Source: Rathayibacter sp. VKM Ac-2856
GTDB lineage: Bacteria; Actinomycetota; Actinomycetes; Actinomycetales; Microbacteriaceae
DNA length: 64,000 bases
Assembly: GCF_013205055.1 (NCBI RefSeq)
Contig: NZ_JABMLF010000003.1
Span: 1-64,000 of the forward strand
Reading direction: 5' to 3'
The notes beneath the pieces are model-generated. The model was not told the origin of the DNA and did not search any database. It was given only the letters and a program-made list of their open reading frames with translations. This document shows positions 34,046 to 43,523 of the stretch, one piece after another. Each line of letters opens with the position of its first letter. Position 1 is the stretch's first letter. The translations under genes and the position numbers were made by a program.

Positions 34046-35482
34046 CTAGCGCTTCGCGCTCAGCTCCGCGCGGGTGCGCTCGGCCTCGTCCGAGTCCTGG
34101 ATGGAGGCGATGCCCTCGGTGATCGAGGTGCCGGAGGCGGGGGCGTCGTGGTCGTCCGCGCCGAGGCTGGCCTCGTCGAAGGGCAGGCGGCCGCCGAGCA
34201 CCTCGCGGACCTGGCCCATGTCGATCTGCTTCGTCCAGGTGCCGACGAGCAGGGTGGCGACCGCGTTGCCCGTGAAGTTGGTGACCGCGCGGGCCTCCGA
34301 CATGAAGCGGTCGATGCCGACGATGACGCCGACGCCGTTGACCAGGTCGGGGCGGAAGGACTGGAGACCGCCGGCCAGCGTGGCCAGCCCGGCGCCGGTG
34401 ACGCCCGCCGCGCCCTTGGACGCGACCATCATGAAGAGGAGGAGCCCGATCTGCTCCGGGACCGACATCGGGGCGCCGGTCGCCGAGGCGATGAAGAGCG
34501 AGGCCATCGTGAGGTAGATCGCGGTGCCGTCGAGGTTGAACGAGTAGCCGGTCGGGACGGTGATGCCGACGACGGGCTTGGAGACGCCCAGGTGCTCCAT
34601 CTTGGCGATCAGGCGGGGCAGAGCGGCCTCGGAGGAGGAGGTGCCGACGATGAGCAGGTACTCGCGGCCGAGGTACTTCATCAGCGAGAAGATGCTCACG
34701 CCGGTGACCAGGCGCAGCAGCAGGCCGAGGATGACGACCACGAAGATCGCGCAGGTGAGGTAGAAGCCGATCATCAGCGTGGCGAGGGCGACGACAGCGC
34801 CCCAGCCGGTCTTGCCGACGACCGCGGCGATCGCGCCGAACGCGCCGATCGGGGCGACCCAGAGCACCATCGAGAGGATGCGGAAGACCAGCACCTGGAG
34901 CTGCTTGATCGCGCCGAGGATCGGCTGGCCCTTGGCGCCCATCTTCTGCAGCGCGAAGCCGACCAGGAGGGCGACGAAGAGCGTCTGCAGGATGCTGCCG
35001 TCCACGAGCGAGGAGAACAGCGAGACAGGGATGATCCCGAGGATGAAGTCGCTGGTCGACTCGGCCTTGAGGTCGCTGGTGTCGTAGGTGGCGCTCGAGA
35101 TGTCGAGGCCCTCGCCCGGGTGCAGGATGTTGCCGACGACGAGGCCGATGGCCAGGGCGAAGGTCGACATCACGATGAAGTAGCCGAGCGCGAGCCCGCC
35201 GACCTTGCCGACGGTCGCGGCCTTGGCGATCGAGCCGATGCCGATCACGATCGTGCAGAAGATGATCGGCGCGATCATCATCTTGATCAGCCCGACGAAC
35301 GCCTTGCCCACGGGCTCGAGCGTCGCGGCGAAGGCGGGGGCGACCAGGCCGACGATCACGCCGGCGACGACCGCGATGATCACGGCGATGTACAGCCAGT
35401 GGTTGCGGTCGATCCGCCGGCGGGTCTTCAAGGGGGTGAGGGAGGGGCTGAGCCGATCGGGGCCGCCGGGCGTCTTCGCCAT
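34046..35482 (-). CDS. dctA: C4-dicarboxylate (DAACS family) cation symporter
   Basis: 478 residues from ATG 35482, chosen for AGGA seven bases upstream; ATG 35488 and 35503 are possible. Eight hydrophobic helices plus re-entrant loops are predicted. Signature blocks are GTSSSEAALPRL, VPTGYSFNLDGTAIYL and GAAGVTGAGLATLAG, typical of DctA/GltP uptake of succinate, fumarate and malate with cations. It is divergent from a DcuS/CitA-type sensor kinase and its regulator, which supports a C4-dicarboxylate substrate rather than glutamate. Confidence 0.92.
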   Translation of the reverse strand: MAKTPGGPDRLSPSLTPLKTRRRIDRNHWLYIAVIIAVVAGVIVGLVAPAFAATLEPVGKAFVGLIKMMIAPIIFCTIVIGIGSIAKAATVGKVGGLALGYFIVMSTFALAIGLVVGNILHPGEGLDISSATYDTSDLKAESTSDFILGIIPVSLFSSLVDGSILQTLFVALLVGFALQKMGAKGQPILGAIKQLQVLVFRILSMVLWVAPIGAFGAIAAVVGKTGWGAVVALATLMIGFYLTCAIFVVVILGLLLRLVTGVSIFSLMKYLGREYLLIVGTSSSEAALPRLIAKMEHLGVSKPVVGITVPTGYSFNLDGTAIYLTMASLFIASATGAPMSVPEQIGLLLFMMVASKGAAGVTGAGLATLAGGLQSFRPDLVNGVGVIVGIDRFMSEARAVTNFTGNAVATLLVGTWTKQIDMGQVREVLGGRLPFDEASLGADDHDAPASGTSITEGIASIQDSDEAERTRAELSAKR

Positions 35483-35560
35483 GCGCATGTCCTGTCTCTT
35501 CATCGAGCTGGGAGGGGGTACGACGATGCTCGCCCCCGCGGGCCGCCCGCCGGAGGTTGC

Positions 35561-35579
35561 GTTCATACTGTTCACGAAC
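35561..35579. promoter_or_regulatory. Candidate response-regulator site between dctA and the kinase gene
   Basis: GTTC at 35561 and GAAC at 35576 form an imperfect inverted repeat (GTTCATACTGTTCACGAAC), with CATACT inside it as a possible -10 for the rightward kinase gene. Tentative. Confidence 0.3.
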
Positions 35580-35600
35580 GCGCACGGACGAGGAGGTCGA

Positions 35601-37220
35601 ATGCCCGCAGCGAGCCCCCGCGGCAGCATCGCCGCCCGCCTGTTCGCGGTGCAGCTGGTCTGCATCCTCGTGCTCGGCGCGGTCGCCGTCCTGGTGCTCG
35701 CCCTCGACGCCCGGGCACGTGCGGGCGACGACGCGGCCGCGCGGAGCCTCGTGGTCGCGCGCACCGTCGCCGACAACCCGTTCGTCCTCGCCGCGGCGGA
35801 GAGCGCCGATCCGTCCGCCACCCTCCAGCCCTACGCGGAGGAGGTCATGGCCGACACGGACGTCGACTTCCTCACGATCATGAACCCCGACCGCACCCGG
35901 TACACCCACCGCGACCCCGCCCGGATCGGCCAGCCGTTCATCGGCACCATCACCCCGGCGCTCAGAGGCGAGACCTTCACCGAGACCTACACCGGCACCC
36001 TCGGCCCCTCGGTGCGCGCTGTCGCCCCGATCGAGGACGCCGACGGCACGATCGTCGCGCTGGTCTCGGCAGGCGTGACCCTGAGCCGCGTGGACGCCTC
36101 CTTCCTCCCCCGCCTGCAGGTCGTCGCCGGCGGCGTGCTCGGCGCGGTGGCGCTCGGCGGCATCGGCTCCTGGCTGCTCGCCCGCTACCTCCGCCGGGTC
36201 ACGGGCGGCCGCGGCCCGGAGCAGATGAGCCAGGTGTTCGCGTACTACGAGTCGGTGCTGCACTCGGTGCGCGAGGGCCTGCTCCTCGTCGACGACCGCG
36301 GGCGGCTGGTCCTCGCGAACGACCACGCGCTCGAGCTGCTCCGGCTCGAGGGCGTGTCGATCCCGGTGGCCGTCGACGCGCTCGACCTGCCCGAGGCGCT
36401 CCGCTCGGTCCTGCTCGCCGATGTGCCGGTCGCCGACCGGGCGGTCGTGGTGCACGAGCGGATCCTGGTGGTCAACGGCCGGCCGGCCGCCTCCCCCGGC
36501 GCGAGGCCGCTCGGCACCGTGACCACGCTCCGCGACCGCACCGAGCTGCAGCGGGTCTCGGGCGAGCTGGAGTCGATGCGCACGCTCTCGGACGCGCTGC
36601 GCTCGCAGACCCACGAGTTCTCGAACCGCCTGCACACCATCGCCTCGCTGATCGAGCTCGGGCGGCCGGAGGAGGCGCTCTCCTTCGCGGCCGGCGAGCT
36701 GAACCTCAGCCAGCGGCTCGCCGACCGGGTGCTCGGCTCGGTGCAGGAGCCGGTGATCGCCGCGCTGCTGCTCGGCAAGGCCGCGCAGGCCCGCGAGCGC
36801 GGGGTCGAGCTGCACCTCGAGACCCACCTCGAGCCCGGCGCGCAGGGCTTCGAGCCCGGCGACCTGGTGACCGTGCTCGGCAATCTGATCGACAACGCGC
36901 TCGACGCGGCCGCCTCCTCCGCCGCCGACCGCGAGCCCTGGGTCGAGGTCTACCTCGGTCTGACCGACGCCGCGGGCACCGAGGGCGCCGAGCTGGTGCT
37001 GCAGGTCTCCGACAGCGGACCGGGCGTCGCCGAGGCCGCCGACGTCTTCGCCCGCGGCTACTCCACCAAGGAGTCGGACGCGTTCGGCCGCGGCATCGGC
37101 CTCGCGCTGGTGCAGCAGGTGGTGCAGCGGCTCGGCGGGAGCATCGAGGTGTCGCGGCACGTCGGCGCGGTCTTCACGGTGCAGCTGCCGCTGCGGGACC
37201 CGGCCGGGGCGACCCGGTGA
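35601..37220 (+). CDS. CitA/DcuS-type sensor histidine kinase
   Basis: 539 residues from ATG 35601, with AGGAGG four bases upstream; longer in-frame extensions lie over dctA and were rejected. A membrane helix (15-36), an extracytoplasmic PAS-like domain, a second helix (about 175-195), a cytoplasmic PAS domain, then the kinase core. The phospho-acceptor is in SQTHEFSNRLHTIASLI, the HExxNxLH pattern of the citrate/C4-dicarboxylate group. N box NLIDNALDA, G1 DSGPGV and G2 GRGIGLALV are present. It senses dicarboxylates or citrate and should drive expression of dctA. Confidence 0.92.
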   Translation: MPAASPRGSIAARLFAVQLVCILVLGAVAVLVLALDARARAGDDAAARSLVVARTVADNPFVLAAAESADPSATLQPYAEEVMADTDVDFLTIMNPDRTRYTHRDPARIGQPFIGTITPALRGETFTETYTGTLGPSVRAVAPIEDADGTIVALVSAGVTLSRVDASFLPRLQVVAGGVLGAVALGGIGSWLLARYLRRVTGGRGPEQMSQVFAYYESVLHSVREGLLLVDDRGRLVLANDHALELLRLEGVSIPVAVDALDLPEALRSVLLADVPVADRAVVVHERILVVNGRPAASPGARPLGTVTTLRDRTELQRVSGELESMRTLSDALRSQTHEFSNRLHTIASLIELGRPEEALSFAAGELNLSQRLADRVLGSVQEPVIAALLLGKAAQARERGVELHLETHLEPGAQGFEPGDLVTVLGNLIDNALDAAASSAADREPWVEVYLGLTDAAGTEGAELVLQVSDSGPGVAEAADVFARGYSTKESDAFGRGIGLALVQQVVQRLGGSIEVSRHVGAVFTVQLPLRDPAGATR

Positions 37221-37894
37221 CCACCGCCCCGATCCGCGTCCTCGTCGTCGAGGACGAGCCGCTGACCGCGAGCGCCCACGCCGACTACGTCCGCCGCGTC
37301 GAGGGCTTCGAGGTCGCCGCCGTCACGGGCAGCGGGGCGGAGGCGATCCGCGCCCTGCGCGCCGACCCCGGGATCGCGCTGATCCTGCTCGACATGAACC
37401 TGCCCGACATGGGCGGCCTCGACCTCTGCCGCGCCGTCCGCACGGCGGGCCTGGACGTCGACGTGATCGCGATCACCGCCGTGCGCGACGCGGCCGTGGT
37501 GCGCGCCTCCGTCGCCGCGGGGATCGTGCAGTACCTGATCAAGCCGTTCGTCTTCAGCGTCTTCGCCGCGAAGCTCGCCAGCTACCGCTCCTACCGGGAG
37601 CGGATGCACGGCGCCGACGTGGCGAGCCAGCACGAGGTCGACGGCGCCTTCGCGGCGCTGCGGACCTCCAACGCGCCGGGGCTGGCCAAGGGCCTCTCGG
37701 CCGAGACGCTCGACGCGGTGACCGCGCTGCTCGGCCCGGACGGCCTCTCCGCGGGCGAGCTCGCGGCGCGCCTGGACGTGTCGCGCGTCACCGCCCGGCG
37801 CTACCTCGAGCACCTCGCGGACTCGGGCGTCGCCGAGCGCGCGCCGCGCTACGGGTCGCCGGGGCGGCCCGAGCTGGAGTACCGGCGGGTGTGA
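37217..37894 (+). CDS. CitB/DcuR-type response regulator
   Basis: 225 residues from GTG 37217, overlapping the kinase stop. The receiver domain has VVEDEP, phospho-acceptor Asp59 in LLDMNLPD, a conserved Thr (AITAV) and Lys (LIKPF). The C-terminal HTH (LSAGELAARLDVSRVTARRYLEHLADSGV) is the DcuR/CitB kind. It should bind between dctA and the kinase gene. Confidence 0.92.
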   Translation: MTTAPIRVLVVEDEPLTASAHADYVRRVEGFEVAAVTGSGAEAIRALRADPGIALILLDMNLPDMGGLDLCRAVRTAGLDVDVIAITAVRDAAVVRASVAAGIVQYLIKPFVFSVFAAKLASYRSYRERMHGADVASQHEVDGAFAALRTSNAPGLAKGLSAETLDAVTALLGPDGLSAGELAARLDVSRVTARRYLEHLADSGVAERAPRYGSPGRPELEYRRV

Positions 37895-37905
37895 GCTGCC
37901 GGCAG

Positions 37906-39132
37906 TTACTGCCTGTAGGACGAGAGGAAGTTCCCGAGCCGCTCGATCGCCTCCGAGATGACCCGCTCCTCCGGCAGCGTGACGATCCGCAGGTGGTCCG
38001 GCGTCGGCCAGTTGAAGCCGGTGCCGGGCACCAGCAGGATGTGCTCGGCGAGCAGGAGGTCGTACACGAGCCGCCCGTCGTCGCGGATCTCGTGCACCTC
38101 CGGGTCGAGCCGCGGGAACGCGTAGAGCGCGCCGAGCGGCAGCTCGCAGGAGACGCCGGGGATCGCCTGGAGCCCGGTCCAGGCCGCGTCGCGCTGGCGC
38201 CGCAGCCGGCCGCCCGGGGCGATCAGCGCCTCGATCGACTGCACGCCCGAGAGCGCCGCCTGCACCGCGTACTGCCCCGGCACGTTGGGGCAGAGCCGGG
38301 TGGACGCGAGCAGGGTGATCCCCTCGAGGAAGCCCGCGGCGTGCTCGCGCGGCCCGGTGATCGCGAGCCAGCCGGAGCGGTAGCCCGCCACGCGGTAGGT
38401 CTTGGACAGCCCGTTGAAGGTGAGGCAGAGCTGGTCCGGCGCGAGCGAGGCCAGCGGGATGTGCTGGGCGTCGTCGTAGAGGATCCGGTCGTAGATCTCG
38501 TCGGCGAGCAGCAGCAGCGAGTGCTCCTCGGCGACCGCGACGATCCCCTCGAGCACCTCGCGGGTGTAGACCGCGCCGGTGGGGTTGTTCGGGTTGATGA
38601 CGACGATGGCCTTCGTCCGCGAGGTGACCTTCGCGCGGATGTCCTCCAGGTCGGGCTGCCAGCCGTCGTCCTCTGCGCAGCGGTAGTGCACCGCGGTGCC
38701 GCCGGCGAGGCTCGTCATCGCGGTCCAGAGCGGGTAGTCGGGCGCCGGGATGAGCACCTCGTCGCCGTCGTCGAGCAGCGCCTGGAGGGTCATCGTGATC
38801 AGCTCGGACACGCCGTTGCCGAGGAACACCCACTCGGGGTCCACCGGCGGGAAGCCGGGGACCTCCTCGTAGCGGTAGGTCACCGCGAGGCGGGCGGAGA
38901 GGATCCCGCGGCTGTCGCTGTAGCCGTGCGCGCTGGGCATCGCCGCGATCATGTCGCGCACGATCTGGTGCGGCGCCTCGAAGTCGAAGCCGGCCGGGTT
39001 GCCGGTGTTCAGCTTCAGGATCCGGTGGCCCTCGCTCTCCAGCCGCGACGCCTCGACGAGCGCCTTGCCCCGGATCTCGTAGAGGACGTTGCGGAGCTTG
39101 GAGGACTGCTCGAGGGGGCGCGGCGGGGTCAT
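37906..39132 (-). CDS. PLP-dependent aminotransferase, class I (alanine aminotransferase-like)
   Basis: 408 residues. Fold-type I motifs: GNGVSELI, PDYPLWTA, NPNNPTGAVY, LADEIYDRILYD and SKTYRVAGYRSGW, with the PLP lysine. The sequence style is that of AlaA/AvtA enzymes making alanine from pyruvate and glutamate. AATACT lies six bases before ATG 39132, indicating leaderless translation. Upstream extensions run into the flavoprotein gene. Confidence 0.9.
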   Translation of the reverse strand: MTPPRPLEQSSKLRNVLYEIRGKALVEASRLESEGHRILKLNTGNPAGFDFEAPHQIVRDMIAAMPSAHGYSDSRGILSARLAVTYRYEEVPGFPPVDPEWVFLGNGVSELITMTLQALLDDGDEVLIPAPDYPLWTAMTSLAGGTAVHYRCAEDDGWQPDLEDIRAKVTSRTKAIVVINPNNPTGAVYTREVLEGIVAVAEEHSLLLLADEIYDRILYDDAQHIPLASLAPDQLCLTFNGLSKTYRVAGYRSGWLAITGPREHAAGFLEGITLLASTRLCPNVPGQYAVQAALSGVQSIEALIAPGGRLRRQRDAAWTGLQAIPGVSCELPLGALYAFPRLDPEVHEIRDDGRLVYDLLLAEHILLVPGTGFNWPTPDHLRIVTLPEERVISEAIERLGNFLSSYRQ

Positions 39133-39170
39133 CGGTCCAGTATTCACCGGCCGACGACCCCGAGCGCCGG

Positions 39171-40121
39171 TCAGCCCCTCGTGGCGCGCACCGCCGCGGC
39201 GATCTCCTCCTCGATCAGGTCGTGGTTGATCGCGGCGGCGACGCGGAGGCCGTCGGCGGCGGCCGCCATCACCTGCGACATCGGCTCCACCAGCGAGCCC
39301 GCGGCGAAGACCCGGGGCGCGGTGGTGCGGCCCATCGGGTCGACGGTGAGGTGCCGGGCGGCGCCGGAGGGGTGCTCGACGAGCTCGAGGCCGAGCCCGT
39401 CCGGCAGGTTCCCCTCGACGCGCGGGCCGACGACGAGAGCGTCGAGGTCGATCCGGCGGCCGTCGACGACGACGCCGACCAGGCGGTCGTCCTCGACGAG
39501 GACCTCGGTGACGGCCCCGTCGATCAGCTCGATGCCCCGGGCGGCGAGGCCCTCGGCCTCCTCCGCACCCGGCGCGAAGACGCCGTTCGTCAGGATCGAC
39601 ACCGTGCCGCTGAGCTGCCGGAACATCTGCGCCTGGTGCCCGGAGAAGCCGCTGCCGAGCACGGCGATCCGGCGCCCGCGCACCTCGAAGCCGTGGCAGT
39701 ACGGGCAGTGCAGCACGTCGCGGCCCCAGCGCTCGGCGAGCCCGGGGATCGCGGGCAGCCGGTCCGTCGATCCGCTCGCGAGCAGGAGCCGGCGGGCGCG
39801 CAGCACGGTGCCGTCGTCGAGGGTCGCCGTGACGCCGGCGTCGGTGGTCTCGGCGCTGACGATCCGGCCCGGGACCACCCGTGCGCCGTAGCCCTCGGCC
39901 TCGATCCGGGCGAGGCGGGCCAGCTCGACGGGCGAGGTGCCGTCGCGGGTGAGCACGTTGTGGGCGCCGGGCGAGGGGGCGTTCCGCGGCGGCCCGCCGT
40001 CGACGACGAGCACGTCGCGGAGGCTGCGGCCGAGCGCGGTGGCGGCGGCGAGTCCGGCGAAGGAGGCGCCGGCGACGAGGACGTCGGGGACAGGGACGTC
40101 GGGGAGGTCTGAAGCGGTCAT
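39171..40121 (-). CDS. Thioredoxin-reductase-like FAD/NAD(P) oxidoreductase
   Basis: 316 residues. The FAD-binding loop is VAGASFAGLAAATALGR, the redox pair CPYC in VLHCPYCHGFEVRG, and the NADPH-binding loop LGSGFSGHQA; the C-terminal VFAAGSLVEP closes the FAD site. CPYC in place of the CATC of true thioredoxin reductase marks a related group of small-molecule or protein disulfide reductases. It is divergent from an XRE-cupin regulator, a recurrent pairing. Confidence 0.88.
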   Translation of the reverse strand: MTASDLPDVPVPDVLVAGASFAGLAAATALGRSLRDVLVVDGGPPRNAPSPGAHNVLTRDGTSPVELARLARIEAEGYGARVVPGRIVSAETTDAGVTATLDDGTVLRARRLLLASGSTDRLPAIPGLAERWGRDVLHCPYCHGFEVRGRRIAVLGSGFSGHQAQMFRQLSGTVSILTNGVFAPGAEEAEGLAARGIELIDGAVTEVLVEDDRLVGVVVDGRRIDLDALVVGPRVEGNLPDGLGLELVEHPSGAARHLTVDPMGRTTAPRVFAAGSLVEPMSQVMAAAADGLRVAAAINHDLIEEEIAAAVRATRG

Positions 40122-40208
40122 GTCTCGAGCTTCGGGCGATCGCCGCGGGCCGTCGAGGATCCGTGCCGTTCCAGCATGACCGCGCGACCGGCGTGCCAGG
40201 ATCGGGGC

Positions 40209-40808
40209 ATGCCCGAGCACCCCGAGCACGACTCCCCCTCCGACGACGAGATCGTCGCCGCGGTCGGTCCGCGGCTGAGGCGCCTGCGCACCCGCCGCGA
40301 CCGCACCCTCGCCTCGCTCGCGACCGAGACCGGCATCTCCGCGAGCACGCTCTCGCGGCTGGAGAGCGGCGGCCGGCGCGCGACGCTCGAGCTGCTCCTC
40401 CCGATCGCCCGCGCCCTCGGCGTGCCACTCGACGAGCTCGTCGGCGCCGCGCCCGAGGACCCGCGCGTGCACGGCCGGCCGTTCACCCGGCACGGGATGC
40501 GGATCCAGCCGCTCAGCCGCGACGCCGGAGCGCTCCAGGCCTTCAAGACCACGATCCCCGCGGGCCCCCTCCCGGCGCCGGAGGAGCAGCGCACGCACGA
40601 GGGCTTCGAGTGGCTCTACGTGCTGAGCGGTCGGCTCCGGCTGCGCCTGGGCGAGCACGACATCGTCCTGCCGCCGGGCGAGGCCGCCGAGTTCGACACC
40701 CGCGTGCCGCACTGGTTCGGCCGGGCCGACGAGCAGCAGGTCGAGTTCCTCAGCCTCTTCGGGCGCCAGGGCGAGCGGATGCACATCCGCGCCTCGACCC
40801 GGCGCTGA
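40209..40808 (+). CDS. XRE-family regulator with cupin domain
   Basis: 199 residues from ATG 40209; CAGGAT lies six bases upstream. HTH about 20-75 (RTLASLATETGISASTLSRLESGGRRATLELLLPIARALGVPLD). The cupin domain holds HEGFEWLYVLSGRLRLRLGEHDIVLPPGEAAEFDTRVPHWF. It probably regulates the divergent flavoprotein gene, possibly in response to a redox-active or small aromatic ligand; the ligand is unknown. Confidence 0.9.
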   Translation: MPEHPEHDSPSDDEIVAAVGPRLRRLRTRRDRTLASLATETGISASTLSRLESGGRRATLELLLPIARALGVPLDELVGAAPEDPRVHGRPFTRHGMRIQPLSRDAGALQAFKTTIPAGPLPAPEEQRTHEGFEWLYVLSGRLRLRLGEHDIVLPPGEAAEFDTRVPHWFGRADEQQVEFLSLFGRQGERMHIRASTRR

Positions 40809-40828
40809 GCGGCGCGCCGGCCCGCGGC

Positions 40829-41320
40829 TCAGCTCTCGCCGAGCACCTCGCGGACGAAGCCGGTCGTCTTCGCGCGGAGCGTCGCGATCCGCTCGGCCAT
40901 CGCGGCGCCCACGTCGAAGCCGACGTAGGCCACCGAGGGTCGCGTGCGGACGTTCGCCGAGCACTGGAAGTCCGCGCAGACCAGCGTGCCGAGGGTGTCC
41001 CCCGCGCGCCCGGCCGCACCGGCCTTCTTCGCGCCGAAGAAGACGACGTCGTTGGGCAGGCGGATGTCGCGGCACCAGGAGCACTGCGCCCGCGAGCGCG
41101 GGTTGGCGTCGGCCTGGCGGAGCACGACCCCGACCAGCCGGTCCTCGAGCGGCACCACGACGTAGGCGCGGCGGCCGATCTTCCGGTCCCGCCAGCCGAG
41201 GTGGTCGAACGAGTCCCAGTCGAGCTCGTCGAAGCGGGCGGGGAGCGCGAGATCCGCGACCTCCTTGCGCGAGGCGTTCACGAAGGAGTCGCGGATCTGC
41301 TGGTCGGTGAGGGGAAGCAT
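40829..41320 (-). CDS. FBP-domain (FusB/FusC C-terminal-like, zinc-finger) protein
   Basis: 163 residues, GAGGAGG just before ATG 41320 and TAGGCT nine bases upstream. Two cysteine pairs (CSWC, and C...C in VCADFQCSANVR) within the block RSRAQCSWCRDI...FFGAKKAG match the treble-clef domain of elongation-factor-G-binding proteins. FusB proteins rescue EF-G from fusidic acid; actinobacterial relatives are untested, so a role in translation rescue is inference. Confidence 0.78.
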   Translation of the reverse strand: MLPLTDQQIRDSFVNASRKEVADLALPARFDELDWDSFDHLGWRDRKIGRRAYVVVPLEDRLVGVVLRQADANPRSRAQCSWCRDIRLPNDVVFFGAKKAGAAGRAGDTLGTLVCADFQCSANVRTRPSVAYVGFDVGAAMAERIATLRAKTTGFVREVLGES

Positions 41321-41336
41321 GTCCTCCTCAGCCTAA

Positions 41337-42764
41337 TCAGCCGAGGTGCGCGACGGCCTCCCGCGGCGCCTGCGCGAGGAACTGCTCCTTGCGGATGCGG
41401 ATCATCGAGAACGCGATCACCGCGGCCAGCACCAGGCCGACCGCCGCGGCGACGAACACCGCGGAGTAGCCCTCGACGAAGGCGACCGGCGAGGACTGCT
41501 CCCCCGCGACACCGGCGTAGATCGTGGTGAAGACGGAGAGGCCGATCGAGCCGCCGATCTGCATCGCGGCGTTCGCGGTCGCCCCGGCGGCGCCGGCGTC
41601 GTGACCGGCGATCCCGGTCAGCGCCACATTCTGCACGGGAACGAAGATCATCGCCATGCCGACGCCGAGCAGGATCAGCCCGGGCAGCACCTGGACGAGG
41701 TACGAGCCGTCGGCCGTGATGCGGCTGAGGTAGAGCAGGCCTGCGGCGGCGATCAGCGGGCCGACGATCATCAGCAGGCGCGGGCCGACGGTCGGCAGGA
41801 GCTTCGTGGCGATGCCCGCGACGACCATGATCGTGACGGTCATCGGCAGGTTCGCCAGGCCCGCCTCGAGCGGAGCGAGGCCGAGCACGAGCTGCAGGTG
41901 CAGCGTCAGGTAGAGGGTCGAGCCGATCATGACGCTGCCGACGATCGCCTGGATGAGGAACGCGCCGCCGCGGACGCGGTCCGAGACGATGCGCAGCGGC
42001 AGCAGGGGGTGGTCGGAGCGGGCCTGGATGCGGACGAAGGCCGCGAGCAGCAGGACGCCGGCGAGGAGGAAGCCGAGGGTGTCGACGCGGAGCCAGCCCT
42101 GCTCGGCGAGGGTGAAGCCGTAGACGAGGCCGGCGAGGCCGAGCGCGACGGTGATCGTGCCGGCGATGTCGAAGCGGTTGCGGCCCTCGGCGCGGCTCTC
42201 GGTCACCAGCAGCGCGCCGGCGACGACGCCGATCAGCACGACGGGGACGTTGACCAGGAGGCACCAGCGCCAGTCGGCGAACTCGGTGAGCAGGCCGCCG
42301 AGGACGAGGCCGACCGCGGCGCCCGCTCCGGCGACCGCGCCGAAGACGGCGAAGGCCGTGTTGCGCTCGCGTCCGCCGGGGAAGGAGACGGTGAGCAGGG
42401 CGAGGGCGGCCGGGGCGAGCAGCGCGGCGAAGGCGCCCTGCAGACCGCGGGCGGCGATCAGCTCGGTGCCGGTCGAGGCGACGCCGCCCCACGCGGACGC
42501 CGCGCCGAAGCCGACCATGCCGATGAGGTAGGTGCGCTTGCGGCCGGTGTAGTCGGCGATCCGGCCGCCGAGCAGGAGCAGCGCGCCGAACGCGAGCGCG
42601 TAGGCGGTGACGACCCACTGGCGCTCGACGTCGGTGAGGCCGAGGTCCTGCTGCGCGGCGGGGAGGGCGATGGTGACGATCGTGCCGTCGAGGACGACGA
42701 CGAGCTGCGTCATCGCGAGGATGACGAGGACCCACCAGCGGCGGGAGGACGAGGGCGCGGGCAT
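41337..42764 (-). CDS. DHA2-family (EmrB/QacA-like) MFS drug exporter
   Basis: 475 residues with about fourteen helices. Helix 1 carries LVVVLDGTIVTIALP (DHA2 motif D1), and GGRIADYTGRKRTYLIG is motif A. AAAGG is eight bases before ATG 42764. It is divergent from a TetR gene with a shared operator region, so it is probably drug- or toxin-induced. A second DHA2 pump lies 1.2 kb away with its own MarR. Confidence 0.9.
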   Translation of the reverse strand: MPAPSSSRRWWVLVILAMTQLVVVLDGTIVTIALPAAQQDLGLTDVERQWVVTAYALAFGALLLLGGRIADYTGRKRTYLIGMVGFGAASAWGGVASTGTELIAARGLQGAFAALLAPAALALLTVSFPGGRERNTAFAVFGAVAGAGAAVGLVLGGLLTEFADWRWCLLVNVPVVLIGVVAGALLVTESRAEGRNRFDIAGTITVALGLAGLVYGFTLAEQGWLRVDTLGFLLAGVLLLAAFVRIQARSDHPLLPLRIVSDRVRGGAFLIQAIVGSVMIGSTLYLTLHLQLVLGLAPLEAGLANLPMTVTIMVVAGIATKLLPTVGPRLLMIVGPLIAAAGLLYLSRITADGSYLVQVLPGLILLGVGMAMIFVPVQNVALTGIAGHDAGAAGATANAAMQIGGSIGLSVFTTIYAGVAGEQSSPVAFVEGYSAVFVAAAVGLVLAAVIAFSMIRIRKEQFLAQAPREAVAHLG

Positions 42765-42854
42765 TGCAGAGCCTTTCGAAGCGGAGGGAGCGGGACCGGC
42801 GGGTCCGGATCCGAGCCGCGTCTCTGGGGCCGAATCTCGTGGGACTAGCCCACC

Positions 42855-42866
42855 CCAACTGGTTGG
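42855..42866. promoter_or_regulatory. Candidate TetR operator
   Basis: CCAAC-TG-GTTGG inverted half-sites, followed by a second GTTGG, lie between the divergent MFS and tetR genes. A TATCGT box at 42884-42889 may be the -10 of tetR. Confidence 0.45.
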
Positions 42867-42911
42867 TTGGGCATCGACGAGTGTATCGTTCGAGCGCCCG
42901 GAGGTGTGAGC

Positions 42912-43523
42912 GTGAGCGAGAAGTCGGACGACCAGGACGCGGTGCTCCCCGCCCGCGAGCGCATCCTCCGCGCCGCGACGGCCGAGTTCGCCGCCCACGG
43001 CTTCGCCGGAGCCCGGGTCGACCGGGTCGCCGCCTCCGCGGGCCTGAACAAGGAGCGCCTCTACGCCTACTACGGCGGCAAGCGCGGTCTGTTCGTCTCG
43101 ACCGTCGTCGAGGCGCTGCGGGCGCTCGACTCGACGCTGCTCAGCGGGGCGGTCGATCTGCCGGACCTCGCCGGGCGGATGTTCGACCACGTCTGGAACC
43201 ACCCCGAGTTCCTCCGCCTGCTCACCTGGGCGCGCCTGGAGGGCGGCGGCGTCTGGGAGGAGGCGGGCGAGCGCCTCGGCAGCCTCCCCGCGCCGGAGGC
43301 CCGCGTCCAGGAGTGGCAGCGGGCCGGCATCGTCGATCCGAGCTGGTCGGCCGAGGACCTCTTCATCGCCCTGCTGGGGCTCTGCGAGATCTGGCATCTG
43401 ACGCCGTTCGCCCAGCGCGGCGACGGCGGCACCCGCGAGCGCCGCCGCGCCTTCGTCGTGCACGTGGCGACCCTGGTGGCGTCGCCGCCGGCCGGGACGC
43501 CCGCGGTCAGTCCGCCGTCGTGA
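42912..43523 (+). CDS. TetR-family regulator
   Basis: 203 residues from GTG 42912, with GGAGG seven bases upstream; earlier GTGs are in frame but lack this spacing. HTH: RERILRAATAEFAAHGFAGARVDRVAASAGLNKERLYAYYGGKRGLF. The ligand domain is variable. It is divergent from the MFS exporter and probably represses it. Its 3' end overlaps that of the convergent marR gene by 17 bp. Confidence 0.9.
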   Translation: MSEKSDDQDAVLPARERILRAATAEFAAHGFAGARVDRVAASAGLNKERLYAYYGGKRGLFVSTVVEALRALDSTLLSGAVDLPDLAGRMFDHVWNHPEFLRLLTWARLEGGGVWEEAGERLGSLPAPEARVQEWQRAGIVDPSWSAEDLFIALLGLCEIWHLTPFAQRGDGGTRERRRAFVVHVATLVASPPAGTPAVSPPS

